From the NCBI RefSeq assembly GCF_019977735.1, contig NZ_AP025018.1, positions 11,164,580 to 11,228,579 on the forward strand: 64,000 nt of DNA, in the 5' to 3' direction. The DNA is from Calothrix sp. PCC 7716. GTDB lineage: Bacteria; Cyanobacteriota; Cyanobacteriia; Cyanobacteriales; Nostocaceae. Numbering within the stretch: the stretch's first letter is position 1; each line of letters opens with the position of its first letter. Below the pieces are notes generated by a model. That model was given only the letters and a program-made list of their open reading frames with translations. It searched no databases and was not told where the DNA came from. Shown here in pieces: positions 18,772 to 27,845 of this stretch. The position numbers were made by a program, and so were the translations under genes.

Positions 18772-18849
18772 GTCTTGATAACTCCGATTTCACATTTAAT
18801 CGATTCTTGTAAAAAAAATAAAACAAGAATCGATTTTTTATTTTTTATC
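18772..18849 (+). ncRNA. predicted small RNA, array unit C
   Basis: A predicted transcript of about 75 nt with a 13-bp perfect stem, AATCGATTCTTGT (18798-18810) with ACAAGAATCGATT (18823-18835), an A-rich 12-nt loop and a long T-run. The distal stem half CAAGAATC is shared with units A, B and D. Confidence 0.55.
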
Positions 18850-18889
18850 TTTACTAGTATTAATTTTGCTTTTGTAAATAAATAATTAC

Positions 18890-18922
18890 TACCCGATTCC
18901 TACCCGATTTTTACCAAATTTA
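18890..18922 (+). promoter_or_regulatory. array unit D: three 11-bp direct repeats
   Basis: TACCCGATTCC, TACCCGATTTT and TACCAAATTTA, contiguous with an exact 11-bp period; this is the clearest copy. TAATAT/TATAAC -10-like boxes lie at 18938-18948. Confidence 0.65.
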
Positions 18923-18950
18923 TTTACTTGGCGGCATTAATATATAACTG

Positions 18951-19021
18951 ATAAAACTATGGTTCATAACTCTTTTAACACCAAGAATCGATTCTTGGCT
19001 TGAGTCAGGAATCGATTTTTC
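18951..19021 (+). ncRNA. predicted small RNA or leader, array unit D
   Basis: A predicted transcript with an 18-bp perfect palindrome CCAAGAATCGATTCTTGG (18981-18998). Its right half can instead pair with CAGGAATCGATT (19006-19017) to form a terminator stem followed by TTTC. The two pairings exclude each other, so this copy could act as an attenuating leader for the ATPase-like gene that starts about 85 bp later. Confidence 0.5.
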
Positions 19022-19104
19022 ATATTTCTTTGGGAACTATAGGTCTATAGCTTACCTGAATTTGAAGTATGTATATTGTTAATTCTATTATCTATAAGAG
19101 TAAC

Positions 19105-21930
19105 ATGGCAACAATCAATATAGAGAAGTCTGTAACTGGTATGCATCCACTTACTGATACTCAATGGCATCACATTGAACTGGAAGAAATTGCATCTTTA
19201 TTGCAAACAAATTTACAAAAAGGATTAAAATCTACAGAAATTAGCTCCAGACAGGCATTGTATGGAATTAATAAATTAACCGTAAAGCCTCCTACAAGCC
19301 CTTGGCTATGGTTAATTATACAATCTAAGCAACCGTTTCTATATATATTATTAATTGCAGTATTTATTAATATTGTACTAGGTTATTGGACAAATGCGGC
19401 GGTTATTTTGGGTGTAATAGTTATTAACGTAATTGTTAGTTACGTTAGAGAATTCAAAGCAGAAAAAACAATATCTATTTTAGATCAAGGTTTAACTACA
19501 AAAGCAGTAGTGGTACGTGACGGTAAAAAGTATTGCATTCCAGCTAAGGAATTAACACCAGGAGACTTGGTATTATTGGCATCTGGTAATAAAGTTCCAG
19601 CTGATTTACGGTTAATAAGTGCAAATAACTTACAAGTTGACCAATTTGCTTTGACTAGAGAATCTTTACCAGTTAGTAAAAATGTCAAATTATTAGATGT
19701 AAACGAAAATACTTCTCTGTTACAGCGAACTAATATAGTTTACGCTGGAAGCTTTGTCACATTTGGGGAAGGTAGCGGTATTGTTATAGATATTGGTAAT
19801 AATACTCAGCTAGGGCTAATTTCTAAACCAATTCGTGCGCGTCCTAGTTTGGACACACCTTTAACTCGTAAGTTAAACAAATTTAGTCAGATTTTAACTT
19901 ATATTATTTTATCATTAGCTAGTTTTACATTTATATTTGGAATTGGATTAGGAAGACCTTGGGGTGAAATGTTTAATGCGGCGGTCGCGGCTTCTGTGAG
20001 TGCTATTCCTTATAGTTTACCTGTGGTTATCACTATTATTTTCGCAATTGGAATAGAACGAATGGCACGGCGCCATATAATTATTCGTAAACTGCCAGCA
20101 ATAGATTCACTCATAAACGCCACAGTCATATGTTCTGATAAAACAGGCATATTAACAGAAAATCAAATGACTGTAAAGTATATTTATGCTGGTGAACAGC
20201 AGTATACCGTTGGTGGAATTGGTTATAATCTCAAAGGAACAATTTGGCAGTCAGGTAACTTGCAGCCAGTACATTTAGGTGGGCGTTTTCTAGATAATAA
20301 TACAGATTTACGCACAACAATTTTTGATTCTAATGGCAATTCAGATGTAACAACTAACAGCAGTGATAACAAATATGAGTCACACATTGCTTTGAGAGAA
20401 TGCCTAGTTTCAGGTTTATTATGTAATGACTCTCATCTAGAACCTAAAGGAAATCAATGGGTTGTAATGGGAGACTCAACAGAAGGTGCTTTGGTGGTTT
20501 CTGCCCGTAAGGCTGGGTTAAGTCAGTCAAAGCAAAGAGAAGCAATGCCTAGACTAAACATCATTCCTTTTGAAGCAAAGTATCAATACATGGCAACTTT
20601 GCATGGAATGAGCAACGTACAAAGTAATCATAACAAAATTAATAAGACAATTTATATTAAAGGCTCAGTCGAGGCAATTCTGAGTCGTAGCAAGCAAACG
20701 TTGGATAAAAATGGAAATCTTGTTCCCCTAAACAGTACATTTATTGAAAAAGAAGCAGAAATGATGGCAAAGCAGGGATTAAGAGTGCTTGCTTTTGCGA
20801 AAAAAGTTGTAGAAAGTGACTGTAATTTTATAACTCATGATAGTATCACTTCTGGTTTAATTTTTCTGGGATTACAAGGAATAATTGATGCACCTAAACA
20901 AGAAGTATTCGCTGCAATTAAATTTTGTCATTCTGCGGGAATAAAAGTCCAGATGATTACCGGAGAGGATATTATTACAGCAGTTGCAGTTGGCTATAAA
21001 TTAGGGTTAGGTAAAAATGGTGAAATAACTGCATTCAAGGGGCAAGAACTTGCAGTTATGAATGATGTAAAATTAGAAGCAGCAGCAGAAACTGGCGTAG
21101 TGTTTGCTAGAGTTGAACCTGAGCAGAAATTACATCTTGTTAAGGCATTACAAGCTAAAGGTGAAATTGTAGCTGTAACTGGAAATTCGGTGAATGATGC
21201 TCTGGTATTAAAACTGGCAGATATTGCTATTGTAATGGGGAAGGCAGGGACAGACGTTGCTAAAGAAGCTGCTGATATATTGTTAATGGATGATAACTTT
21301 GCTTCGATTACAACTGCTGTTGAAGAAGGACAAAGCATTTATCAGAACTTGCACAAAGCTATAGCCTTTATATTACCTGTTTGTAGTAGCGAGTCAATGA
21401 CAGTTTTTATTGCTGTACTAGTGAGTTTGCAATTGCCTATCTTACCGATACAAATTCTCTGGTTAAGCATAGTTAACGTTATTATGACAGTTTCATTAGC
21501 ATTTGAACCAAAATCTAACGATTTAATGAAACAGCCTCTACGCAATTGGAGCGAAGCTTTGCTGTCAAAAAAATTACTATGGCGCCTTTTGCTAGTCTCT
21601 GTATTTAACTGGATTGTGGTTTTTGGGATGTTTGAATGGGCATATCGTACATTTTTAGATGTAGCTGTTGCTCGAACAATGGCTATTCAAGCTTTAATTC
21701 TCGTGAGAATAGTTTATCTGTTAACTATCAGCCAGTGGGGAAGCTCTTTCTTTGCACTGGGGTTTTTTGCCTCAATTATCTTGCAAATAGTCTTTAGCCA
21801 GTGGGATGTTATGAATACCTTGTTTGCAACTGCTCCTTTAAATTTAATTCAGTTGCTTATCTGTTTTATTCCGGTTTTGCTGATGATTCCGGTAGCTATT
21901 TTAGCTAATCGTCTAAATCCTACCGACTAG
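19105..21930 (+). CDS. P-type ATPase paralogue with degenerate catalytic motifs (probable pseudoenzyme)
   Basis: About 941 residues, collinear with the intact pump at 4652-7462 and with no stop or frameshift. The phosphorylated Asp remains (SDKTG) but key motifs differ from the paralogue. The actuator TGES is TRES, DKTGT is DKTGI, PEGLP in helix 4 is PYSLP (the Ca-binding Glu is lost), MITGD is MITGE, and TGDGVNDAP is TGNSVNDAL. Such a protein should not complete the pump cycle. It also has only two GGCGCC sites, against about eight in the paralogue. The frame opens at 19069; I prefer ATG 19105, preceded by AAGAG. It may be an inactive regulatory subunit or an early pseudogene. Confidence 0.8.
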   Translation: MATINIEKSVTGMHPLTDTQWHHIELEEIASLLQTNLQKGLKSTEISSRQALYGINKLTVKPPTSPWLWLIIQSKQPFLYILLIAVFINIVLGYWTNAAVILGVIVINVIVSYVREFKAEKTISILDQGLTTKAVVVRDGKKYCIPAKELTPGDLVLLASGNKVPADLRLISANNLQVDQFALTRESLPVSKNVKLLDVNENTSLLQRTNIVYAGSFVTFGEGSGIVIDIGNNTQLGLISKPIRARPSLDTPLTRKLNKFSQILTYIILSLASFTFIFGIGLGRPWGEMFNAAVAASVSAIPYSLPVVITIIFAIGIERMARRHIIIRKLPAIDSLINATVICSDKTGILTENQMTVKYIYAGEQQYTVGGIGYNLKGTIWQSGNLQPVHLGGRFLDNNTDLRTTIFDSNGNSDVTTNSSDNKYESHIALRECLVSGLLCNDSHLEPKGNQWVVMGDSTEGALVVSARKAGLSQSKQREAMPRLNIIPFEAKYQYMATLHGMSNVQSNHNKINKTIYIKGSVEAILSRSKQTLDKNGNLVPLNSTFIEKEAEMMAKQGLRVLAFAKKVVESDCNFITHDSITSGLIFLGLQGIIDAPKQEVFAAIKFCHSAGIKVQMITGEDIITAVAVGYKLGLGKNGEITAFKGQELAVMNDVKLEAAAETGVVFARVEPEQKLHLVKALQAKGEIVAVTGNSVNDALVLKLADIAIVMGKAGTDVAKEAADILLMDDNFASITTAVEEGQSIYQNLHKAIAFILPVCSSESMTVFIAVLVSLQLPILPIQILWLSIVNVIMTVSLAFEPKSNDLMKQPLRNWSEALLSKKLLWRLLLVSVFNWIVVFGMFEWAYRTFLDVAVARTMAIQALILVRIVYLLTISQWGSSFFALGFFASIILQIVFSQWDVMNTLFATAPLNLIQLLICFIPVLLMIPVAILANRLNPTD

Positions 21931-22016
21931 TATTAACATGTAAAGTTCATCTACCTAAAGAAAGATTTTTTAAGAAAAGTTAATTTAATATAAGAATAAT
22001 TGAAGTTTTGTTAACA

Positions 22017-22114
22017 GGACTTACGCATGAAAACCTAGAAACCTGGTTTCTTCATTGATAGCATGTAAAAAAAATGACGATTTTGTGTAGAAACCAGGTT
22101 TCTTTGCGTAAGTC
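22017..22114. repeat. dispersed inverted repeat GACTTACGCA...TGCGTAAGTC, copy 1
   Basis: The termini are GACTTACGCA and TGCGTAAGTC. Inside are the near-palindromes AGAAACCTGGTTTCTT and GAAACCAGGTTTCTTT, separated by about 45 nt. A second copy with the same ends is at 41266-41360. It looks like a MITE-type mobile hairpin without coding capacity. Confidence 0.8.
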
Positions 22115-22185
22115 GTAGTTAAATATGATTATAAATACAATATGATGTACAATAAATTTTACAAGTTTTTTGTGAAAAAATCACT

Positions 22186-25100
22186 GTGGGCCAGCGCATT
22201 CTAAAAATATTTCTATATATCCTTGGCTTTGTGCTACTTTTGGAATTGACTTCTCGCCTAGTAGCAGAAATACTTTGGTTTCAAGAAATCGGTTATCTAT
22301 CAGTATTTTGGCTTAGATTGATAACTCAGGCACTTTTGTGGGTAGTGGTGTCTGGCATTAGTGTATGGTATTTGCTAAAAAATCTGTCTATTGCTCAGAA
22401 ACAAAAACACCCTTCACCAATATTAGATAATGCACATACGAAAAATTATCAAAATCCTAAGTACTATAATACAACAGTCAATAATAACTACTCGGTAGTG
22501 ACATCAACTCTATCAAATGATACAAAAAAAGGTGAATATCCTCTAAAATTTAGGTGGCTACTACCTATAGTTATTGGACTCAGTTTATTACTAGCTATAT
22601 TATTATTTTTTTATGGGCAAATAACTATATCACAACAATTTAATATAGATTTTAAACGTGTATTGATTACCCCGACAATTCCAACCAGCTTTAGATTTGA
22701 AGAAATATTGCAAATAGGAAAATTAATAGCTGCTCAAATTTGGTCTATTGTTATAATTGTAGCAAGTGCAGTTGCATTTTTAGTTTATCCTCGTTTTTTA
22801 CTGAATGCGTTTGCAATTTTATTAAGCATTGTGCTGGGAATGATATTTAGCTCTAATTGGGGAAAAGTACTGCAATATTTTAATAGCACTTCATTTAACA
22901 GTACAGAGCCTTTATTTAATAAAGATATCAGCTTTTACATATTTAATATTCCTATTTGGGAAATGTTGGGACTGTGGATAATTGGATTATTCACATATAA
23001 CTTCATTGCAGTCGCTTTAACTTATCTATTATCAGGAAATAGCGTTAGCCAGGGATTTTTTCCTGGCTTTTCGTCAAAGCAACGACGCCATATATGTATT
23101 AATGGTGCCTTTGTAATGTTGGTAGTCGCCTTTGCCTACTGGTTAAGTCGCTACGAACTAGTATATTCTCCTCGTGGGGTAACTTACGGCGCCAGTTACA
23201 CAGATGTGACGGTGCAATTACCAGCCTACAATGTTTTGAGTATCTTCGCATTAATAATTGCAGTGTATTTAATACTGCGGTCTATTTTCTGGCGCCATAA
23301 ATCATTTTTTAGTAGATTACTGTTTCACGGGTTAGGAATTTTTGCGGTGCTGGCTATTGGTGGTATTGTCGTACCAAGTATAGTGCAGTATTTGATTGTT
23401 CAACCAAACGAATTAGCAAGGGAGCAACCTTACATTCAGCGTACTATAGCTTTGACTAGACAAGCATTCAATTTAGATACAATTAATGCAACAACTTTTA
23501 ACCCACAAGGACAATTAACAGAAGCTGATATTGCCGCCAATGATTTAACTATTCGTAATATTCGTTTGTGGGACGAGCGGCCACTATTACAAACCAACCG
23601 CGAATTACAACAAATTCGACCTTACTATCAATTTCCCGATGCTGATATCGACCGCTACACTTTGCAAACAGACGTAACGACTCGTAGACCTGCTGCTCCA
23701 CAAAAACCCCCAGCAGATGAATTAAACACTAACGAGACAACAGAACGGCGCCAGGTATTAATTGCAGCACGGGAATTAAATTACAGTGGCGTACCTCAAG
23801 AAGCTCAAACCTGGATTAACCGTCATTTAATTTATACTCATGGTTATGGATTTACATTGAGTCCAGTAAATGTAGTAGGTGCAGGTGGACTTCCAGAGTA
23901 TTTTATCAAAGATATTGGTGGTGAAGGTAATGCGCTTTCCACTTCCAGTGAGTCAATTCGCGCTAGTATCCCAATTGGGCAACCCCGTATATATTTCGGT
24001 GAAATAACTAACACTTATGTAATGACTGGAACGCGCGTAAAAGAATTTGATTATCCAAGTGGTAGCGAAAACGTGTACAACGTTTACAGCGGAAAAGGTG
24101 GAATCAATATTAATTCACCCTGGAAAAAATTACTATTTGCAATTTATTTTAAAGATTGGCGAATACTACTAACACGAGAATTTTTACCCCAAACAGAAGT
24201 TTTATTTCGCCGTAATATAAATGAACGAATTCGAGCGATTGCTCCCTTTTTACGATACGACAGTGACCCATATTTAGTAACGGCTGATACTGTTCCTGAT
24301 AATCAGCAAGGATTTAGTTCTGAGCAAAATTATCTTTACTGGGTTGTTGATGCTTACACCACTAGCGAACACTATCCTTATTCTGATACCAGTGTAGATG
24401 ATATAAACTACATTCGCAACTCGGTTAAAGTTGTTATTGATGCTTATAATGGCTCAGTAAACTTTTATGTTGCCGATACTAGTGACCCAATAATTGCATC
24501 GTGGCAGAAAATATTTGGAGGTATGTTTAAACCGCTTAGTCAAATGCCAACAAATCTTCGTAGGCATATTCGCTACCCTGTAGATTATTTTAAAATTCAA
24601 TCTGAGCGGTTAATGACTTATCACATGACAGACACCCAAGTATTTTATAACCGGGAAGACCAATGGCAAATTCCCAACGAAATTTATGGTAATGAACCTC
24701 GTCAAGTTGAACCTTACTTTTTAATTACTAGTTTACCTGCTGTACCGTTTGAAGAATTTATATTACTCATACCTTATAATCCTCGCGGAAGAACTAATTT
24801 AATTGCTTGGTTAGCTGCACGGGCAGATGGAGAAAACTATGGTAAGTTACTTTTATATGAATTTCCGAAAGAGCGCTTAGTTTATGGAACGGAACAAATT
24901 GAAGCTCGTATTAATCAAGACCCAATAATTTCTCAGCAAATTTCTTTATGGAATCGTCAAGGTTCAAGAGCAATTCAAGGTAATTTGTTAATAGTTCCCA
25001 TTGAGCAGTCTTTGCTTTATGTCGAGCCAATTTATTTAGAAGCAACTCAAAATAGTTTACCTACTTTAGTTAGAGTTGTTGTTGCTTATGAAAATAGAAT

Positions 25101-25212
25101 AGTTATGGCTCAAACTTTACAACAAGCGTTACAGGCTATTTTCCAACCACAAGCAACGCCTGCTCCTGCTATTATCCGTCCATTGGAAGAGTCGGCGCCA
25201 CCTGAACAATAG
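22186..25212 (+). CDS. UPF0182 family large membrane protein
   Basis: A 1008-residue protein of the UPF0182 (COG1615) family. It has about seven membrane helices in the first 400 residues, including [21 protein letters not shown] near the start and YVVYSPRG-like [18 protein letters not shown] large extracytoplasmic domain of about 550 residues follows, with family motifs [26 protein letters not shown] and [24 protein letters not shown]. The function is unknown. Start is GTG at 22186 without a clear ribosome site. A variable Asn/Tyr-rich insert lies near residues 70-105. No TCAC site precedes it. Confidence 0.88.
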   Translation: MGQRILKIFLYILGFVLLLELTSRLVAEILWFQEIGYLSVFWLRLITQALLWVVVSGISVWYLLKNLSIAQKQKHPSPILDNAHTKNYQNPKYYNTTVNNNYSVVTSTLSNDTKKGEYPLKFRWLLPIVIGLSLLLAILLFFYGQITISQQFNIDFKRVLITPTIPTSFRFEEILQIGKLIAAQIWSIVIIVASAVAFLVYPRFLLNAFAILLSIVLGMIFSSNWGKVLQYFNSTSFNSTEPLFNKDISFYIFNIPIWEMLGLWIIGLFTYNFIAVALTYLLSGNSVSQGFFPGFSSKQRRHICINGAFVMLVVAFAYWLSRYELVYSPRGVTYGASYTDVTVQLPAYNVLSIFALIIAVYLILRSIFWRHKSFFSRLLFHGLGIFAVLAIGGIVVPSIVQYLIVQPNELAREQPYIQRTIALTRQAFNLDTINATTFNPQGQLTEADIAANDLTIRNIRLWDERPLLQTNRELQQIRPYYQFPDADIDRYTLQTDVTTRRPAAPQKPPADELNTNETTERRQVLIAARELNYSGVPQEAQTWINRHLIYTHGYGFTLSPVNVVGAGGLPEYFIKDIGGEGNALSTSSESIRASIPIGQPRIYFGEITNTYVMTGTRVKEFDYPSGSENVYNVYSGKGGININSPWKKLLFAIYFKDWRILLTREFLPQTEVLFRRNINERIRAIAPFLRYDSDPYLVTADTVPDNQQGFSSEQNYLYWVVDAYTTSEHYPYSDTSVDDINYIRNSVKVVIDAYNGSVNFYVADTSDPIIASWQKIFGGMFKPLSQMPTNLRRHIRYPVDYFKIQSERLMTYHMTDTQVFYNREDQWQIPNEIYGNEPRQVEPYFLITSLPAVPFEEFILLIPYNPRGRTNLIAWLAARADGENYGKLLLYEFPKERLVYGTEQIEARINQDPIISQQISLWNRQGSRAIQGNLLIVPIEQSLLYVEPIYLEATQNSLPTLVRVVVAYENRIVMAQTLQQALQAIFQPQATPAPAIIRPLEESAPPEQ

Positions 25213-25231
25213 TCATATTGTATTCACATTT
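25213..25231 (+). promoter_or_regulatory. TCAC 11-bp direct-repeat site upstream of the gene at 25319
   Basis: TCATATTGTATTCACATTT: TCAT and TCAC half-sites 11 bp apart, directly after the UPF0182 stop. GATAAC (25244) is a possible -10. The start codon is 87 bp downstream. Confidence 0.65.
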
Positions 25232-25318
25232 ATTTGTAATCATGATAACACGATTGAATTAGTAGCTGCCAAGAGGCGCCTGCTAATCTAATACTTATAA
25301 ACTTTATGGTAATGAGTT

Positions 25319-25759
25319 ATGAATATTGAATTTTTAAATCGATTTTCTTGGTCATCTTTATTGTTAATGTGTCTAGGTTACACTCTTGTAGGATGGTATT
25401 TATCTGCTCATCACATTGTTTGGCTGGTAGGAATTTTTATAGCATTAGTAGTTTTATATATAGCAAGTAAAACTAATCCTATACTCGAAAGTTTAATAAC
25501 TTTTTCTTCTCAAGGTTGGCTAGCTGTTTTATTTATCAGTTTTATTGCGAGTATATCAATTGCCTTGGCAGTAATTTGGTCGATGTTGTGGACTCTTATA
25601 TTTATTCCACTTTCGACTACACTTTTAGCAGAATTAGAAATGCGTTTAGGAGGCTTTGATAAAACTGATACGTTTTGGATTTTAACATTTTTTGCTGCAT
25701 TTGGTTTGATTACGGGTGAAATTACTGATTTAGTATTTTTACCAAGTATTAGATACTAA
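25319..25759 (+). CDS. small multi-span membrane protein, unknown
   Basis: A 146-residue hydrophobic protein with four predicted helices, a short N-terminal stretch MNIEFLNRFSWSS and the loop LEMRLGGFDKTDTF. I do not recognise a family. It has its own TCAC-type promoter, so it belongs to the putative regulon. A fragment matching its first 16 codons is found at 48394-48441, which suggests it was once duplicated. It contains no GGCGCC site. Confidence 0.65.
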   Translation: MNIEFLNRFSWSSLLLMCLGYTLVGWYLSAHHIVWLVGIFIALVVLYIASKTNPILESLITFSSQGWLAVLFISFIASISIALAVIWSMLWTLIFIPLSTTLLAELEMRLGGFDKTDTFWILTFFAAFGLITGEITDLVFLPSIRY

Positions 25760-25840
25760 TAAGTACATTAATATTATCTAAATGAATAAATTTTGGCGCC
25801 GACTGCCTCGTATCGCAAGTATACTGCAAACGGGTTGAAA

Positions 25841-25912
25841 CTGTCATTCTGAGCGAAGCGAAGAATCTCCGAGATGCTTCACTGCGTTTCGCTCCGTTCA
25901 GCATGACAAAAG
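25841..25912. repeat. dispersed imperfect inverted repeat (TGTCATTCTGAGCGAAGCGAA type)
   Basis: The left arm starts TGTCATTCTGAGCGAAGCG and the right arm ends CGCTCCGTTCAGCATGACA, which is its imperfect complement. This widespread bacterial hairpin repeat has no coding capacity. Only one copy was seen here. Confidence 0.65.
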
Positions 25913-25970
25913 TTCAATTTCTACCCGTGGAAAGTATAAACATGTAGAATAATTAATTAGATTAATATCT

Positions 25971-26060
25971 GGGCAATGGAGCTTGCCATTAACCGCCATT
26001 AAATATAATAAAAGGCTGATAGCTCCTACTTTCCTCTACTTGTAGCAGGATAGTAGGGCT
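25971..26060 (+). ncRNA. structured leader RNA, candidate Na+-I (DUF1646-type) riboswitch
   Basis: Stem GGAGCT (25978-25983) pairs with AGCTCC (26021-26026), enclosing conserved-looking AACCGCCATTAAA and GGCTGAT. It is followed by a nested stem CCTACT / TCCT / CTAC with GTAG / AGGA / AGTAGG (26025-26056). This lies in the leader of a cation/proton antiporter gene. From memory the GGAGC...ACCGC...GGCTGAT.GCTCC pattern resembles the Na+-I riboswitch core, but I cannot align it here. The structure is well supported; the family name is tentative. Confidence 0.45.
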
Positions 26061-26076
26061 ATGTGTAAACATTACC

Positions 26077-26124
26077 TGACTCTCTTGTTAACAAGTTTCT
26101 CAACAACCATTATTTTGAGAGTCA
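26077..26124 (+). promoter_or_regulatory. inverted repeat just before the antiporter start codon
   Basis: TGACTCTC (26077-26084) pairs with GAGAGTCA (26117-26124), ending 4 bp before the ATG at 26129. Formation would bury the ribosome-binding region. Together with the structured leader it could be the expression platform. Confidence 0.45.
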
Positions 26125-26128
26125 CGTC

Positions 26129-27757
26129 ATGTTACTAAGTGTAGTTTTTATTTTATTAGCGGGTTTTTTTGTCGGTCAGATAGCGCGACGGTTTAGCGCT
26201 CCTGGGCTGATTGGTATGATTTTAGCTGGTATAATGCTTGGTCCTCAAGTCGCTAATATCATCCATCCAGATATTCTCGCAACTGCCTCGAACTTGCGAA
26301 CAGTTGCTGTAATGATTATTTTGATGAAAGCGGGACTGGGTTTAGACAGAGAAAAGCTCAAACAACAGGGTACAGTTGCACTCAGGTTAGGATTTTTGCC
26401 AGCAACAACTGAAGCAATTGCAATTGCACTCATCGCAATACCGCTATTTCACTTTGATTTTCTCACAGGTTTACTGCTTGGTTGTATTATTGGGGCAGAA
26501 TCTCCAGCAGTGATTGTCCCAGCAATGCTAAAACTCAAAAGTTTGGGGTGGGGAGTTACTAAAGGTATTCCCGATGCAATTTTAACTGGAAGCGCTCTTT
26601 CTGATGTACTACTGCTTTTAGTATTTGGCTTGTTGGTAGATTTTTTAGCACAAGGCAATGCTCAAAATATTACCCTTCTAGGGGGATTGACGTTAACAGC
26701 GTGGCAGTTTATGCCTATTCAAGTTTTACGAGAGATTGTTTTAGGTCTTTTAATTGGCTACCTTGTAGCTCGTTTGCTTGTGTGGTTTTTAGTACAAAAG
26801 TGGACACAAAATGCTGTACAAGATACTTTAATTGCTGCTTGCACAGCTTTATTTTTAGTTATTTTACCTCAATATTGGGCTTATTATTCTGGATATTTAG
26901 CCGTCATGGCAATGGGGTTTTTCCTGATTGAATTTGATGCACCGTTGGCGCGAAGGTTACGATTGGGATTTGATAATTTATGGATTGTTGCTGAAATATT
27001 TTTGTTTGTATTACTGGGCGCCAGTATTGAGCTAAAGGTATTAGGTAATATTTTATTACCTGGACTTTTCATTCTGGCTGTTGGTACATTAATCGGTCGA
27101 ATGTTAGGCTGGTATTTGTCAACCTTGGGGAGTAATTGGAATTGGCGAGAACGGCTATTCCTCTTACCAGGAAATTCAGCGAAAGCCACAGTACAAGCGG
27201 CAATTGGCGCCATTCCTTTAGCTCGTGGAATTGAGGGAGGAGATACAATTTTGGCAGTTGCAGCACTTTCGATTTTAGTCACTGCACCGCTCGGAGCTTG
27301 GGCAATACCGACTTTTGCTCCCAAGTTATTACAACGTGGCGAAGTTGACCCAACAAAAGTAACAGTTTCTACGCGCGTAATATTGTTAGCTGCAGTTGAT
27401 ACTTCTTCTACATCTACCCAAGTGTTAACAAAAACTGCTGCCTTAGCTCGTCGTAGCGATGCAGAAGTAATTGTCTTGCATATTATTAATGTTGCACAAG
27501 CCGAATCTGTTGAAAAATTGCGCTTATCAACTGAGCAACTACTTTCAGATATTCGGTATAAATTTGTAACGTTAACCGGGTCTGTGCCAGAACAAATAGT
27601 ACAAGCAGCAATTGATTATCAAGCATCAGAAATTGTGATGGGGAAACGAGGACATCAAGCTTGGGAGCAGGTACTTATTGGTTCAGTTTCGCAAGCTGTG
27701 ATTGAATCTAGCAGTGTTCCAGTTATTGTCGTTGAAGATTCTCTAGCGTCTAAATAA
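26129..27757 (+). CDS. CPA2-type cation/H+ antiporter fused to a universal stress protein domain
   Basis: A 542-residue protein. Residues 1-400 form a KefB/CPA2-like exchanger with about 12 helices (MLLSVVFILLAGFFVGQIARRFSAPGLIGMILAGIMLGPQV; AESPAVIVPAMLKL). Residues 415-540 form a Usp domain (VILLAAVDTSSTSTQVL; ASEIVMGKRGHQAWEQVLIGSVSQAVIESSSVPVIVVE) with the nucleotide-binding-type GxxGxxxxxxGS pattern. It probably exchanges K+ or Na+ for protons, with the Usp domain as sensor. Expression is probably controlled by the structured 5' leader rather than by a TCAC site. Confidence 0.88.
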   Translation: MLLSVVFILLAGFFVGQIARRFSAPGLIGMILAGIMLGPQVANIIHPDILATASNLRTVAVMIILMKAGLGLDREKLKQQGTVALRLGFLPATTEAIAIALIAIPLFHFDFLTGLLLGCIIGAESPAVIVPAMLKLKSLGWGVTKGIPDAILTGSALSDVLLLLVFGLLVDFLAQGNAQNITLLGGLTLTAWQFMPIQVLREIVLGLLIGYLVARLLVWFLVQKWTQNAVQDTLIAACTALFLVILPQYWAYYSGYLAVMAMGFFLIEFDAPLARRLRLGFDNLWIVAEIFLFVLLGASIELKVLGNILLPGLFILAVGTLIGRMLGWYLSTLGSNWNWRERLFLLPGNSAKATVQAAIGAIPLARGIEGGDTILAVAALSILVTAPLGAWAIPTFAPKLLQRGEVDPTKVTVSTRVILLAAVDTSSTSTQVLTKTAALARRSDAEVIVLHIINVAQAESVEKLRLSTEQLLSDIRYKFVTLTGSVPEQIVQAAIDYQASEIVMGKRGHQAWEQVLIGSVSQAVIESSSVPVIVVEDSLASK

Positions 27758-27773
27758 ATACACGTATTTGTAA

Positions 27774-27790
27774 GGTGGGCACTGCCCACC
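27774..27790. repeat. short palindromic repeat GGTGGGC-ACT-GCCCACC, copy 1
   Basis: A 7-bp perfect stem with a 3-nt loop, 16 bp after the antiporter stop. The same 17 bp occur at 60351-60367. It may terminate transcription, but there is no T-run. Confidence 0.6.
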
Positions 27791-27845
27791 CTACCTAACT
27801 ACCTAACAAAAGTAATGCCCACCGTCGTATTGAGTACGATAACCT

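Noticed and set aside
18353-19022. Possible CRISPR array from the repeated hairpins and CTACCCGATT strings
   Set aside because: Unit length varies (about 155-190 bp), the repeats are degenerate, there are no uniform spacers, and no cas genes are nearby. The promoter-plus-terminator pattern explains it better.
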